This document shows, piece by piece, positions 1 through 7,406 of a DNA stretch of 12,569 bases. Below the pieces are notes generated by a model. The model searched no databases and was not told the origin of the DNA. It saw nothing but the letters and a program-made list of their open reading frames with translations. Each line of letters starts with the position of its first letter. The first letter of the stretch is position 1. The position numbers were made by a program, and so were the translations under genes. This stretch comes from Betaproteobacteria bacterium. Its GTDB lineage: Bacteria > Pseudomonadota > Gammaproteobacteria > Burkholderiales > Burkholderiaceae. Location: NCBI GenBank assembly GCA_013205155.1, contig JABMMT010000246.1, positions 1 through 12,569 of the forward strand, read 5' to 3'.

Positions 1-103
1 AGAGCTACTACCCACCTTAAGCGCTCAAGTCAATCAGGGAACAATGACAGCGTCTGTAGCAGCAAGAAGACTCTTGGAATCCATGGGCCATGAATTTTTC
101 TAA
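1..103 (+). CDS. meaB: MeaB/ArgK-type GTPase, C-terminal end only (partial)
   Basis: The reading frame that starts at position 2 is open to a TAA at 101-103 and gives the last 33 residues of a protein whose 5' part lies outside the window. The tail has the pattern LLPTLSAQVNQGTMTASVAARRLLES, here quoted in two pieces: LLPTLSAQVNQG, then a helix with AARRLLES. This resembles the C-terminal helices of the MeaB/ArgK G3E GTPases, which protect and reload adenosylcobalamin-dependent methylmalonyl-CoA mutase. The following genes encode propionyl-CoA carboxylase, which makes the mutase substrate, and that context is the main support. The stop overlaps the Shine-Dalgarno of the next gene, so the two are probably cotranscribed. 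No GTPase motif is visible in this short piece, so the family call rests on the tail pattern and synteny. Confidence 0.6.
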   Translation, partial: ELLPTLSAQVNQGTMTASVAARRLLESMGHEFF

Positions 104-112
104 GGAATCAAT

Positions 113-1645
113 ATGAAGGAAATCATTCAACAGCTAGAAGCAAAGCGTGAGCTTGCTCGCTTAGGTGGTGGTCAAAAAAGAATCCAGTCACAACATGCTA
201 AGGGTAAATTAACGGCCCGTGAACGAATTGAGCTTCTGTTAGATGCCGGTACTTTTGAAGAATGGGATATGTTCGTAGAGCATCGTTGCCATGATTTCGG
301 TATGGGTGAACAAACCGTTCCAGGCGATGGTGTTGTTACTGGTTATGGAATGATTAACGGCCGCTTGGTGTTTGTATTCTCACAAGACTTTACAGTCCTG
401 GGAGGCTCTTTGTCTGAAGCTCATGCAGAAAAGATCTGCAAGATCATGGATCAGGCCCTAAAAGTAGGCGCGCCAGTGATTGGATTAAATGATTCTGGTG
501 GTGCACGCATTCAAGAGGGTGTTGCATCTCTCGGTGGGTATGCAGAAATTTTCCAGCGTAACGTTACTGCCTCTGGCGTTATTCCGCAGATATCTTTAAT
601 TATGGGCCCATGTGCTGGCGGTGCAGTGTATTCACCCGCATTGACAGACTTTATCTTTATGGTGAAAGACAGTTCCTATATGTTTGTTACAGGTCCTGAA
701 GTGGTCAAGACGGTAACCCACGAAGATGTCTCTGCAGAAGAGTTGGGTGGGGCAGTTACGCACTCTACAATATCCGGAGTCTGTGATCAGGCATTTGATA
801 ATGACGTTGATGCCATCATGATGCTGCGTCGCTTCTTTAACTACTTGCCGCTCTCAAATCGTGAAAAGCCACCATTAATTAAGGGTGCAAACCGTACCGA
901 GGAGCCTGATTATTCCTTAGATACATTAGTGCCTTCCAATCCAAATCAGCCTTACGATATGAAGGAGTTGATTACAAAAATTGTGGATGATGGTGAATTT
1001 TTCGAGCTACAGCCCGATTACGCTAAAAATATTGTGATTGGTTTTGCTCGTATGGAAGGTCGTTCAATAGGCATCGTTGCTAATCAACCGCTGGTACTGG
1101 CAGGCTGCTTAGATATTAAAGCATCCATTAAAGCAGCACGCTTCGTTCGTTTTTGCGATGCTTTCAATATTCCTGTTGTGACTTTGGTTGATGTGCCTGG
1201 ATTTATGCCAGGTACCGCCCAAGAATACGGTGGGATCATTAAACATGGTGCAAAATTACTCTATGCGTATGCTGATTGCACTGTGCCTAAGGTCACATTA
1301 ATTACTCGAAAAGCCTACGGTGGTGCCTATGATGTGATGGCTTCTAAGCACTTGCGTGGTGATGTGAACTTTGCCTGGCCTTCTGCTGAGATAGCAGTAA
1401 TGGGACCTAAAGGCGCCGTAGAAATCATCTTCCGAGAAGAAAAATCGAATCCAGAAAAGATTGCAGCACGTGAGCTGGAATATAAATCTAAATTTGCCAA
1501 TCCTTTTGTTGCTGGTCGAAGAGGCTATATCGATGACGTCATCCTGCCGCATGAAACACGCAAGCGTATTGCACGCTCTTTAGCGATGCTTAAAGATAAG
1601 GATTTAAAAAATCCAGCGCGTAAACACGGCAATATTCCTCTGTAA
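113..1645 (+). CDS. pccB: Propionyl-CoA carboxylase beta subunit (carboxyltransferase)
   Basis: This 510-residue protein is the carboxyltransferase half of an acyl-CoA carboxylase. It moves the carboxyl group from carboxybiotin to propionyl-CoA to give methylmalonyl-CoA. Two crotonase-like halves are visible. The N-terminal half has [13 protein letters not shown] (32-44), [11 protein letters not shown] (126-136) and [12 protein letters not shown] (165-176). The C-terminal half has [13 protein letters not shown] (359-371) and [10 protein letters not shown] (400-409). The two oxyanion-hole loops of the family correspond to the GG at 169-170 and GA at 404-405. Asp407 aligns with the Asp (D422 in Streptomyces coelicolor PccB) linked to propionyl rather than acetyl preference, so I call it PccB rather than AccD-type. 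Length is normal for the family. The ATG follows AAGGA at 102-106 with a 6-nt spacer. It lies 15 nt upstream of pccA, its partner subunit. Other short-chain acyl-CoAs remain possible substrates. Confidence 0.93.
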   Translation: MKEIIQQLEAKRELARLGGGQKRIQSQHAKGKLTARERIELLLDAGTFEEWDMFVEHRCHDFGMGEQTVPGDGVVTGYGMINGRLVFVFSQDFTVLGGSLSEAHAEKICKIMDQALKVGAPVIGLNDSGGARIQEGVASLGGYAEIFQRNVTASGVIPQISLIMGPCAGGAVYSPALTDFIFMVKDSSYMFVTGPEVVKTVTHEDVSAEELGGAVTHSTISGVCDQAFDNDVDAIMMLRRFFNYLPLSNREKPPLIKGANRTEEPDYSLDTLVPSNPNQPYDMKELITKIVDDGEFFELQPDYAKNIVIGFARMEGRSIGIVANQPLVLAGCLDIKASIKAARFVRFCDAFNIPVVTLVDVPGFMPGTAQEYGGIIKHGAKLLYAYADCTVPKVTLITRKAYGGAYDVMASKHLRGDVNFAWPSAEIAVMGPKGAVEIIFREEKSNPEKIAARELEYKSKFANPFVAGRRGYIDDVILPHETRKRIARSLAMLKDKDLKNPARKHGNIPL

Positions 1646-1660
1646 AGGCGCCAAAATATT

Positions 1661-3697
1661 ATGGCCACGAAAATGTTTAAGAAAATATTGATTGCTAACC
1701 GCGGTGAGATTGCATGCCGTGTAATAAAAACAGCCAAAAAGATGGGAATTAGAACGGTTGCGGTTTACTCCGAGGCTGATAGAGAAGCCCGCCATGTGCA
1801 ACTTGCAGATGAAGCTGTTTTTATTGGACCAGCGCCTTCTCGTGAATCCTACTTAGTGATAGATCGTATTATTCAAGCCTGTAAAGATACAGGTTCCGAA
1901 GCAGTCCACCCTGGTTACGGTTTCTTATCTGAAAATGAACAGTTTGCTAAACGCTGCGAAGATGAGGGCATCGTTTTTATTGGGCCTAAATATCAATCTA
2001 TTGCAGCAATGGGTGACAAGATCGCCTCTAAAAAGATTGCTTTAAAGGCTAAGGTAAACACAATTCCTGGGCATAACGAAGCTATTTCTACTACTGAAGA
2101 AGCTGTCAAGATTGCCCAAGGTATTGGTTATCCCGTCATGATCAAGGCTTCAGCGGGAGGGGGTGGTAAAGGACTGCGTATAGCCTCTAACGATCAAGAG
2201 ACCGCAGAAGGTTTTGCTGCTTGTAAGACAGAGGCGATGCATAGTTTTGGTGATGATCGTATTTTCATTGAGAAGTTTGTTGAAGGCCCGCGCCACATTG
2301 AAATTCAGGTATTGGGTGATTCACATGGCAATGTGGTTTATTTAAATGAGCGCGATTGCTCTATACAGCGCCGTCACCAAAAGGTAATCGAAGAAGCGCC
2401 TTCACCTTTTATTGATCCTGCTACTCGCAAAGCCATGGGCGAACAAGCTGTAGCCTTGGCAAAAGCGGTGAACTATCAGTCAGCGGGTACTGTTGAATTT
2501 GTTGTTGGTAAAGATAAGTCTTTTTACTTCCTTGAAATGAATACGCGCTTGCAGGTAGAGCATCCTGTTACTGAGAGCATCACTGGCCTTGACTTAGTTG
2601 AGCAAATGATTCGGGTAGCTGCAGGTGAGAAGCTAGCGTTTAAACAGGAAGACGTTAAGCTTGATGGCTGGTCTATGGAATGCCGTATTAATGCAGATGA
2701 TCCATTTCGTAACTTCTTGCCATCGACCGGACGCCTAGTCAAATACCGCCCTCCAGAATTTATCAATGGGGTGCGCGTAGATACCGGCGTTTATGAGGGT
2801 GGCGAAATCCCAATGTATTACGACTCGATGATTGCTAAATTGATTGTGCATGGCAAGGATCGTAATGAAGCAATTGATAAGATGCGTTCTGCATTGAACG
2901 ATTTTGTGATTCGTGGAATTCATTCCAATATCCCATTTCAGGCTGCTTTATTGCAGCATCCTCGGTTTGTTTCGGGTGACTTTACAACTGGCTTTATTGC
3001 GGAGGAATATCCCGAGGGCTTTAAGAAGGACTCAGTACAACCTGTAGATCCAAAGAGGATGGCTGCCTTAGCTGCTTTTATGCGCTATCGCTATCTTGAG
3101 CATATCAAGATGATCGATGGTCAGTTAGCAGGCCATGAAATGGTGATTGCCAAGAAATTTGTAGTAGTTACTGGTGCTCAAGTTGGATCTATGAAAGATC
3201 CGTACGAAGTTCCTATTCGGGTAGAGCTCAAAGATAGCATCTACTCAATCTATATTGAAGAGTCTGATGGTATTAGCCGTTATGACATCGTCAGTGATTG
3301 GCGACCAGGGCAAATTTGTCTTTACGCAACCATTAATGGCACTCAAAAAGTAAATGCTCAAGTAGAGCGTCGTGGGGTTAAACTTTTACTAGTATTAGAT
3401 GGCGCAAATTATGAATGCATGGTTTTAAGCCCATTAGGTGCCGAGCTGCAACGCCGTATGCCATTGAAATTACCGCCCGATACTTCTAAATTAGTGATGT
3501 CTCCTATGCCAGGACTACTTACCAAAATAGCTGTCAAGGTTGGTGATATTGTTACTGGTGGTCAGAAATTAGCGTCAATTGAGGCGATGAAAATGGAGAA
3601 TACAATCTCCGCCATTCAGGATGGAGTGGTCGCTGAAGTTTGCGCTAAAGAGGGTGACAGTTTGGCGGTCGATCAGTTAATCCTTCGCTTCAAATAA
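1661..3697 (+). CDS. pccA: Propionyl-CoA carboxylase alpha subunit (biotin carboxylase + BCCP)
   Basis: This 678-residue cytosolic protein carries biotin carboxylase and the biotin carrier on one chain and works with PccB. The order of domains is as follows. The N-terminal biotin carboxylase domain has [15 protein letters not shown] (7-21) and [10 protein letters not shown] (83-92). The ATP-grasp has the glycine-rich loop [10 protein letters not shown] (162-171), [12 protein letters not shown] (237-248) and the catalytic stretch [15 protein letters not shown] (291-305). A BT linker domain spans roughly 515-600. The biotinyl domain has SPMPGLL (614-620) and EAMKMEN, with Lys644 as the predicted biotinylation site, 34 residues from the end. 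The BT domain is characteristic of propionyl- and related acyl-CoA carboxylases, not of AccC. An AAAGG at 1644-1648 lies 12 nt before the chosen ATG; a second in-frame ATG at 1673 has no better site. It is in a tight operon with pccB and the VOC gene. Confidence 0.94.
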   Translation: MATKMFKKILIANRGEIACRVIKTAKKMGIRTVAVYSEADREARHVQLADEAVFIGPAPSRESYLVIDRIIQACKDTGSEAVHPGYGFLSENEQFAKRCEDEGIVFIGPKYQSIAAMGDKIASKKIALKAKVNTIPGHNEAISTTEEAVKIAQGIGYPVMIKASAGGGGKGLRIASNDQETAEGFAACKTEAMHSFGDDRIFIEKFVEGPRHIEIQVLGDSHGNVVYLNERDCSIQRRHQKVIEEAPSPFIDPATRKAMGEQAVALAKAVNYQSAGTVEFVVGKDKSFYFLEMNTRLQVEHPVTESITGLDLVEQMIRVAAGEKLAFKQEDVKLDGWSMECRINADDPFRNFLPSTGRLVKYRPPEFINGVRVDTGVYEGGEIPMYYDSMIAKLIVHGKDRNEAIDKMRSALNDFVIRGIHSNIPFQAALLQHPRFVSGDFTTGFIAEEYPEGFKKDSVQPVDPKRMAALAAFMRYRYLEHIKMIDGQLAGHEMVIAKKFVVVTGAQVGSMKDPYEVPIRVELKDSIYSIYIEESDGISRYDIVSDWRPGQICLYATINGTQKVNAQVERRGVKLLLVLDGANYECMVLSPLGAELQRRMPLKLPPDTSKLVMSPMPGLLTKIAVKVGDIVTGGQKLASIEAMKMENTISAIQDGVVAEVCAKEGDSLAVDQLILRFK

Positions 3698-3708
3698 CAG
3701 AGGATAGT

Positions 3709-4209
3709 ATGTCAGATATAAATGTTAAGCCATTCAATATTTTGGGAATTCAGCAAATTGCTATTGGTGGCGAGGATAAAGAGCGTCTCAAAAAATTATG
3801 GATTGATCTTTTGGGCTTCCAATTTAAAAGTACTTTTATCTCTGAGCGCGAAAATGTTGATGAAGATATTTGCTCTATCGGAACAGGCATTAATGAAATT
3901 GAAGTAGATTTAATGCAAGCGCTTGATATTGAGAAAAAGCCTGCAGTTCATCAGACCCCTCTAAATCATATTGGTTTATGGGTTGATGATTTACCAATGG
4001 CAGTTCAATGGCTTACCGCTAAGGGTTTGCGTTTTACTCCAGGCGGTATTCGTAGAGGAGCCGGTGGTTTTGATATCACTTTCATACATCCCAAAGCCAA
4101 TGATGAATTTCCTTTTAGTGGTGAGGGTGTGTTGATTGAGCTAGTGCAAGCACCCCCAGAAGTGATTGCGGGATTAAGTTCATCATCTTCACTTACTACC
4201 AAAATATAA
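3709..4209 (+). CDS. VOC-fold protein, possible methylmalonyl-CoA epimerase
   Basis: This 166-residue protein has the paired beta-alpha-beta-beta-beta modules of the vicinal oxygen chelate (glyoxalase/epimerase) superfamily. The first module runs from about residue 12 to 70 and the second from about 84 to 148. The second keeps typical metal ligands: His87 in [10 protein letters not shown] and Glu144 in VLIELVQAP. The first-module His expected in a 'DHIGIAV'-like strand is Gln16 here (IQQIAIGG), so the metal site is altered. Its place 11 nt after pccA fits methylmalonyl-CoA epimerase, which converts the S form made by PccAB to the R form used by the mutase. That role is inference. It could instead be a related lyase or dioxygenase-like protein. 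AGAGGA just after the pccA stop is a good ribosome binding site. The last residues ([10 protein letters not shown]) look unstructured. Confidence 0.8.
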   Translation: MSDINVKPFNILGIQQIAIGGEDKERLKKLWIDLLGFQFKSTFISERENVDEDICSIGTGINEIEVDLMQALDIEKKPAVHQTPLNHIGLWVDDLPMAVQWLTAKGLRFTPGGIRRGAGGFDITFIHPKANDEFPFSGEGVLIELVQAPPEVIAGLSSSSSLTTKI

Positions 4210-4218
4210 GAGCTTGAA

Positions 4219-4956
4219 TTGACACGTATATTAGCTATCGATACTTCATCTGCTTGGTGTTCGGTGGCTTTGAGTTTGGATGACAATGAGCCACTATTTC
4301 GGCATGAGCCCATTTCTGCTGGAGCTAGCCAATTACTGCTGCCTTGGATTCAAGAGATGCTGATTCAAGCAGAGATAACTTTACAAGATTTAGATGCCAT
4401 AGCCATCGGCGTAGGCCCCGGAGCATTTACCGGCATCCGTTTAGGTCTTGCCGTAGCTCAAGGGCTGGCAATCAGCTCACAATTACCAGTACTGCCGGTA
4501 GCTAGCTTAGATGCCATTGCTTCACAGCTTGTTTTATCCTCTCAATTTAAATCAAGCCATGCCAGCATTTTTGCTGTTGCAGTAGATGCTCGTATGGATG
4601 AGATTTATTGGGCTAAATACCAAACGTCCGCTCTAGGCTTAACTACCAGACTTGGTAATATTCATTTAACAAAGCCTGAAAAACTAGATTTAAGCGGTGT
4701 TCAATTTATTGCCGGTAGCGCAATCAATGAATACGGTGATCGTCTTTTTACTTCTGACCCATTAAAGCTATCTGCACCATTTCTTGATGAAAAAATTGGT
4801 ATATCTGCTCTTGGAGTATTAGATTGTGGAAAAAAAGACTTATTGGATGGCAAGCAAATCCTGATCTCTGATCTAGAGCCACTGTACGTTCGAAATAAGG
4901 TAGCCCTCACTACTGAGGAGCGCTCAATACTTTATAAAGCCGAGATAACACGGTGA
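4219..4956 (+). CDS. tsaB: tRNA t6A biosynthesis protein TsaB
   Basis: This 245-residue protein belongs to the ASKHA-fold TsaB (YeaZ) family. TsaB partners TsaD and TsaE in transferring threonylcarbamoyl to A37 of ANN-decoding tRNAs, and also stabilises TsaD. The N-terminal strand RILAIDTSSAWCSVAL (3-18) and the signature GVGPGAFTGIRLGLAVAQGLA region (64-84) are diagnostic. The start is TTG: the upstream gene ends in this same frame at 4207-4209, and the only candidate start between that stop and the conserved RILAIDTSS strand is TTG 4219, with AAGAG about 6 nt upstream. The stop TGA overlaps the rimI start. TsaB-RimI adjacency is common in bacteria and supports both calls. The C-terminal third (about 130-245) is poorly conserved in this family, as expected. 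Confidence 0.93.
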   Translation: MTRILAIDTSSAWCSVALSLDDNEPLFRHEPISAGASQLLLPWIQEMLIQAEITLQDLDAIAIGVGPGAFTGIRLGLAVAQGLAISSQLPVLPVASLDAIASQLVLSSQFKSSHASIFAVAVDARMDEIYWAKYQTSALGLTTRLGNIHLTKPEKLDLSGVQFIAGSAINEYGDRLFTSDPLKLSAPFLDEKIGISALGVLDCGKKDLLDGKQILISDLEPLYVRNKVALTTEERSILYKAEITR

Positions 4957-5492
4957 TGTCAAGCCAAGACCACTCTTTCGTCGATGGCGTTGCTGAACTT
5001 TCATTTATACCAATGCAGATAGCGGATTTAGACGCTGTATTAAAAATTGAATTGGTTTCTCATTTACATCCATGGACCAGTGGGAATTTTTGCGATTCAC
5101 TCAAAGCTGGGCATTGGGCTTATTGCATTCGTCCTCAAGTAGATCAAGCGATTAAGGGTAGCTTTTTAGATTCCAATGCACTTTGGGCGTATTGCATCTT
5201 ATATCCTGCAGTCGATGAGTTACATTTGTTAAATATTACTGTTGCACCAAATCTGCGTAAGCTAGGAATAGGTAGCAGAATGATGGCCGCGATTGAGGGC
5301 GTAGCTGCAGGACAAAATATACCCAGAATCATTCTGGAAGTAAGGCCATCAAATCTGGCCGCCGTCAATCTTTATCAAAAATTAGCTTATGAGCAAATTG
5401 GTCTTCGCAAAGCTTACTATCCAGCCGATGCCATTACAGGATCTCGCGAGGATGCTCTGGTTTTGGCAAAATCGATTAAGCTTAGTATATGA
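4956..5492 (+). CDS. rimI: Ribosomal protein S18 alanine N-acetyltransferase RimI
   Basis: This is a GNAT-fold acetyltransferase of 178 residues from ATG 4956. A GTG at 4953 is also in frame and would add one Met, but the ATG sits in a TGATG overlap with the tsaB stop, so translational coupling favours it. RimI acetylates the N-terminal Ala of ribosomal protein S18. Visible family marks are the acetyl-CoA loop RKLGIG (101-106), the strand DELHLLNITVAP (87-98), IILEVRPSN (125-133) with the likely catalytic Glu128, AAVNLYQKLAYEQIGLR (135-151) with Tyr140, and RKAYYP (151-156). Length is slightly above the E. coli protein (about 148) because of extra residues near 59-76. It lies between tsaB and the holD-like gene, with overlapping start/stop codons on both sides. 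Confidence 0.92.
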   Translation: MSSQDHSFVDGVAELSFIPMQIADLDAVLKIELVSHLHPWTSGNFCDSLKAGHWAYCIRPQVDQAIKGSFLDSNALWAYCILYPAVDELHLLNITVAPNLRKLGIGSRMMAAIEGVAAGQNIPRIILEVRPSNLAAVNLYQKLAYEQIGLRKAYYPADAITGSREDALVLAKSIKLSI

Positions 5493-6019
5493 GCAATACA
5501 AACACTAGCTTTCTGAAAGAAATGGGAATCACTGCATGGCATAGCCGTGATTCATCTAGTCATCTAGAGATCTCTGAAACGCCTGTTGAGCAGATATCAA
5601 AACCAGTTGACTTACCTGCAGCAGATATTCCCGCTCGTTACCAATGGTGCTTCTTTGGCGATCCAGCTCAAGGTGATGCGCAATTACTTTTTCAGAATAT
5701 TGCGCGCCTCTTGGAATTAGCCCCTCATGAATGGCGATGGGTAAATCCATCGGACAAGTCGGACCTTTTGAGTAAGATTAAGCCCAATTTGCCGACCATT
5801 GCGATTGCTTTTGGGGAACCAGCAGCTCAGAAGATCACTGGAGAGCGTGATTCATTATCTCAGCTACGCGAGACTGTATTGTCTCTAAATGGAGAGGGCC
5901 TTGAAGACATACCAGTGCTAGCCACTTTTGATTTACCGCATCTGTTGAGTAGACCAAAAGACAAAGCTTTGCTTTGGCAAGACCTACTATTAGCTAAATC
6001 AGTGCTCTTGAATCTTTAA
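5489..6019 (+). CDS. holD: Putative DNA polymerase III psi subunit (HolD), divergent
   Basis: This 176-residue protein probably links the clamp loader (DnaX) to chi/SSB at the replication fork. Seen directly: LKEMGITAWHSR at 9-20, a short alpha/beta core with LLFQNIARLLELAPHEW (66-82), and a C-terminal helix PKDKALLWQDLL (156-167). As I recall E. coli HolD, it has LQQLGITQW with Trp at residue 17, the same position as here, then LVSDVLRALTVSPD and NPTARAALWQQ in the same order. E. coli holD adjoins rimI, and the cryptic Pseudomonas psi gene is also near rimI. The C-terminal part (TFDLPHLLSRPKDKALLWQDL in two segments, 146-156 and 156-166) also resembles the end of family 4 uracil-DNA glycosylases, but the usual His-Pro is replaced by Asp-Leu and there is a single Cys (54), so an Fe-S glycosylase is unlikely. 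The ATGA start overlaps the rimI stop. Confidence 0.72.
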   Translation: MSNTNTSFLKEMGITAWHSRDSSSHLEISETPVEQISKPVDLPAADIPARYQWCFFGDPAQGDAQLLFQNIARLLELAPHEWRWVNPSDKSDLLSKIKPNLPTIAIAFGEPAAQKITGERDSLSQLRETVLSLNGEGLEDIPVLATFDLPHLLSRPKDKALLWQDLLLAKSVLLNL

Positions 6020-6021
6020 AA

Positions 6022-6037
6022 AGAGACTGCAGTCTTT
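6022..6037. terminator. Small palindrome between convergent holD and lplT, possible weak terminator
   Basis: The 17-nt gap between the two convergent stops contains a perfect 12-nt palindrome, AGACTGCAGTCT at 6024-6035. As RNA it can form a short stem (AAGAGAC with GTCTTT, one G-U pair) around a TGCA loop. It is flanked by an A-run on the left and TTT on the right. The stem is short and the U-run is only three bases on the plus side, so any bidirectional termination would be weak. No other candidate terminator lies between the genes. Confidence 0.3.
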
Positions 6038-7356
6038 CAGTGCTTATGCTCACCGATGAGATGCATTGAATCATATTCCGCCTGATTTCTAGCATGGCGT
6101 TTAATGACTAGCCACATAATAGTACTGACTGTTACTCCAAAACCAATGATGACATATTGGATCGGTACATCAAGCCAAATCAGCATAGAATAGACAAGTA
6201 GCATAGTGAGAACAGAAATATTTTCATTAAAGTTCTGCACAGCGATCGAGTGCCCAGCCGACATCAGAACATGGCCTCTATGTTGTAATAGAGCATTCAT
6301 GGGTACCACAAAGTAACCAGCTAACCAGCCGACTAAAATCAGCAGAAAATAGGCAGGTATTAAATTGAGTGAGATTTCAAATTTGCCTACCGTCATGATG
6401 GTGGTATTTGGCAACATGTCGCTGTTGTATATGGCTAAAATACAGACAATCAATCCCATCATCACACCACATGGCAGGACATTTAATGAATTACGTAAAG
6501 GAATGCGCGAGGCCGCCCAAACTGCACCACCTGCTACTCCAACCGCCGAAATAGCTTGCAGGATCGCACCTTGAGAAAGATTCATATTCAAAGCGACTTG
6601 AGCCCATTTAATCACGATGAACTGTAAGGTAGCGCCGGCACCCCAAAACAATGTGGTTACAGCTAAGGAGATTTGACCTAAGCGATCATTCCAAAGAGTC
6701 TTAAAGCAGATTGAGAAATCCTTGATTAGCTCAATGGGATTCGTTTTCTGTGAAACATAGCGCGCGCCAGTATCAGGAATTTTAAGATTAATGAGTGCTG
6801 CAATAACATAAATCATCATGATGATCATGATGGCAGATTCAGCAGGGGTATCAATTCCTGTTTCTAAAATAGGAATATCTAAAGATAAAAGACTTTGAGA
6901 AACAGTGCTACTAATCAGAACCCCACCTAATACAGTGCCTAAAATAATAGAGCCCACTGTTAAGCCTTCGATCCAACCATTGGCAGCAACCAATTTTTCT
7001 GGAGGAAGCAATTCTGTCAAAATTCCATACTTTGCAGGAGAGTAGGCAGCTGCACCAAGGCCAACAATGGCATAAGACATTAAGGGATGACTACCAAATA
7101 GCATGGCGATGCAACCAATAAACTTGATAGTGTTTGTGATGAACATGACATTGCCTTTAGGACGAGAATCCGCAAAGGCGCCGACAAACGCAGCTAGCAC
7201 TACATAAGACAATACAAAGAATAATTTAAGCAATGGCGTCATCCAGGCCGGAGCATTGAGCTGGATCAAGAGGGCAATAGCCGCTATTAAAAGAGCATTA
7301 TCAGCAAGCGAAGAAAAAAATTGCGCCGCCATAATGGTGTAAAAACTACGGTTCAT
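6037..7356 (-). CDS. lplT: Lysophospholipid transporter LplT (MFS)
   Basis: This 439-residue inner-membrane protein is of the major facilitator superfamily. LplT flips lysophosphatidylethanolamine and lysophosphatidylglycerol inward for re-acylation. About twelve hydrophobic segments are visible, starting with AAQFFSSLADNALLIAAIALL (10-30, Asp19 in the conserved first helix). FADSRPKG (61-68) is the loop 2-3 motif-A region. The most diagnostic stretch is YSPAKYGILTELLPPEK (105-121), followed by LVAANGWIEG (122-131) and a glycine-rich helix (135-147). Family members are about 400 residues, so it is slightly long, with the extra length in a loop near 155-175 and in a charged tail. No aas acyltransferase gene is adjacent, unlike in E. 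coli. The ATG at 7356 has no clear Shine-Dalgarno; ATG at residue 9 is an alternative but would cut into the first helix. Confidence 0.9.
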   Translation of the reverse strand: MNRSFYTIMAAQFFSSLADNALLIAAIALLIQLNAPAWMTPLLKLFFVLSYVVLAAFVGAFADSRPKGNVMFITNTIKFIGCIAMLFGSHPLMSYAIVGLGAAAYSPAKYGILTELLPPEKLVAANGWIEGLTVGSIILGTVLGGVLISSTVSQSLLSLDIPILETGIDTPAESAIMIIMMIYVIAALINLKIPDTGARYVSQKTNPIELIKDFSICFKTLWNDRLGQISLAVTTLFWGAGATLQFIVIKWAQVALNMNLSQGAILQAISAVGVAGGAVWAASRIPLRNSLNVLPCGVMMGLIVCILAIYNSDMLPNTTIMTVGKFEISLNLIPAYFLLILVGWLAGYFVVPMNALLQHRGHVLMSAGHSIAVQNFNENISVLTMLLVYSMLIWLDVPIQYVIIGFGVTVSTIMWLVIKRHARNQAEYDSMHLIGEHKH

Positions 7357-7406
7357 TCGTACAATCTAATCATTAATGTAATTAAAGCATGAAAGGAGGG
7401 ATAAAA
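7357..7406. promoter_or_regulatory. Divergent lplT/alr intergenic region with candidate promoter and alr ribosome binding site
   Basis: Only 50 nt separate the lplT and alr starts, so both promoters must lie here or extend into the coding ends. TACAAT at 7360-7365 is a fair -10 box for alr on the plus strand, but I see no good -35 at the matching distance. The strongest signal is the Shine-Dalgarno AAAGGAGG at 7392-7399, 7 nt before ATG 7407. This sets the alr start, ruling out the in-frame ATG at 7389 that precedes the site. Confidence 0.4.

Noticed and set aside
5109..5199. A repeated WAYCI pentapeptide in RimI (residues 54-58 and 77-81), suggesting an internal duplication.
   Set aside because: The flanking residues do not match and the DNA of the two copies differs; this is likely chance in two hydrophobic beta-strands.
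5489..6019. Functional family 4 uracil-DNA glycosylase.
   Set aside because: Only one Cys is present, the GEAPG-like catalytic loop is degraded to GDPAQG, and the His-Pro motif is changed; the HolD match is better.
6025..6034. GACTGCAGTC palindrome considered as a recombination or attachment site.
   Set aside because: It is a single short palindrome between two convergent housekeeping genes, with no integrase, direct repeats or foreign sequence nearby.
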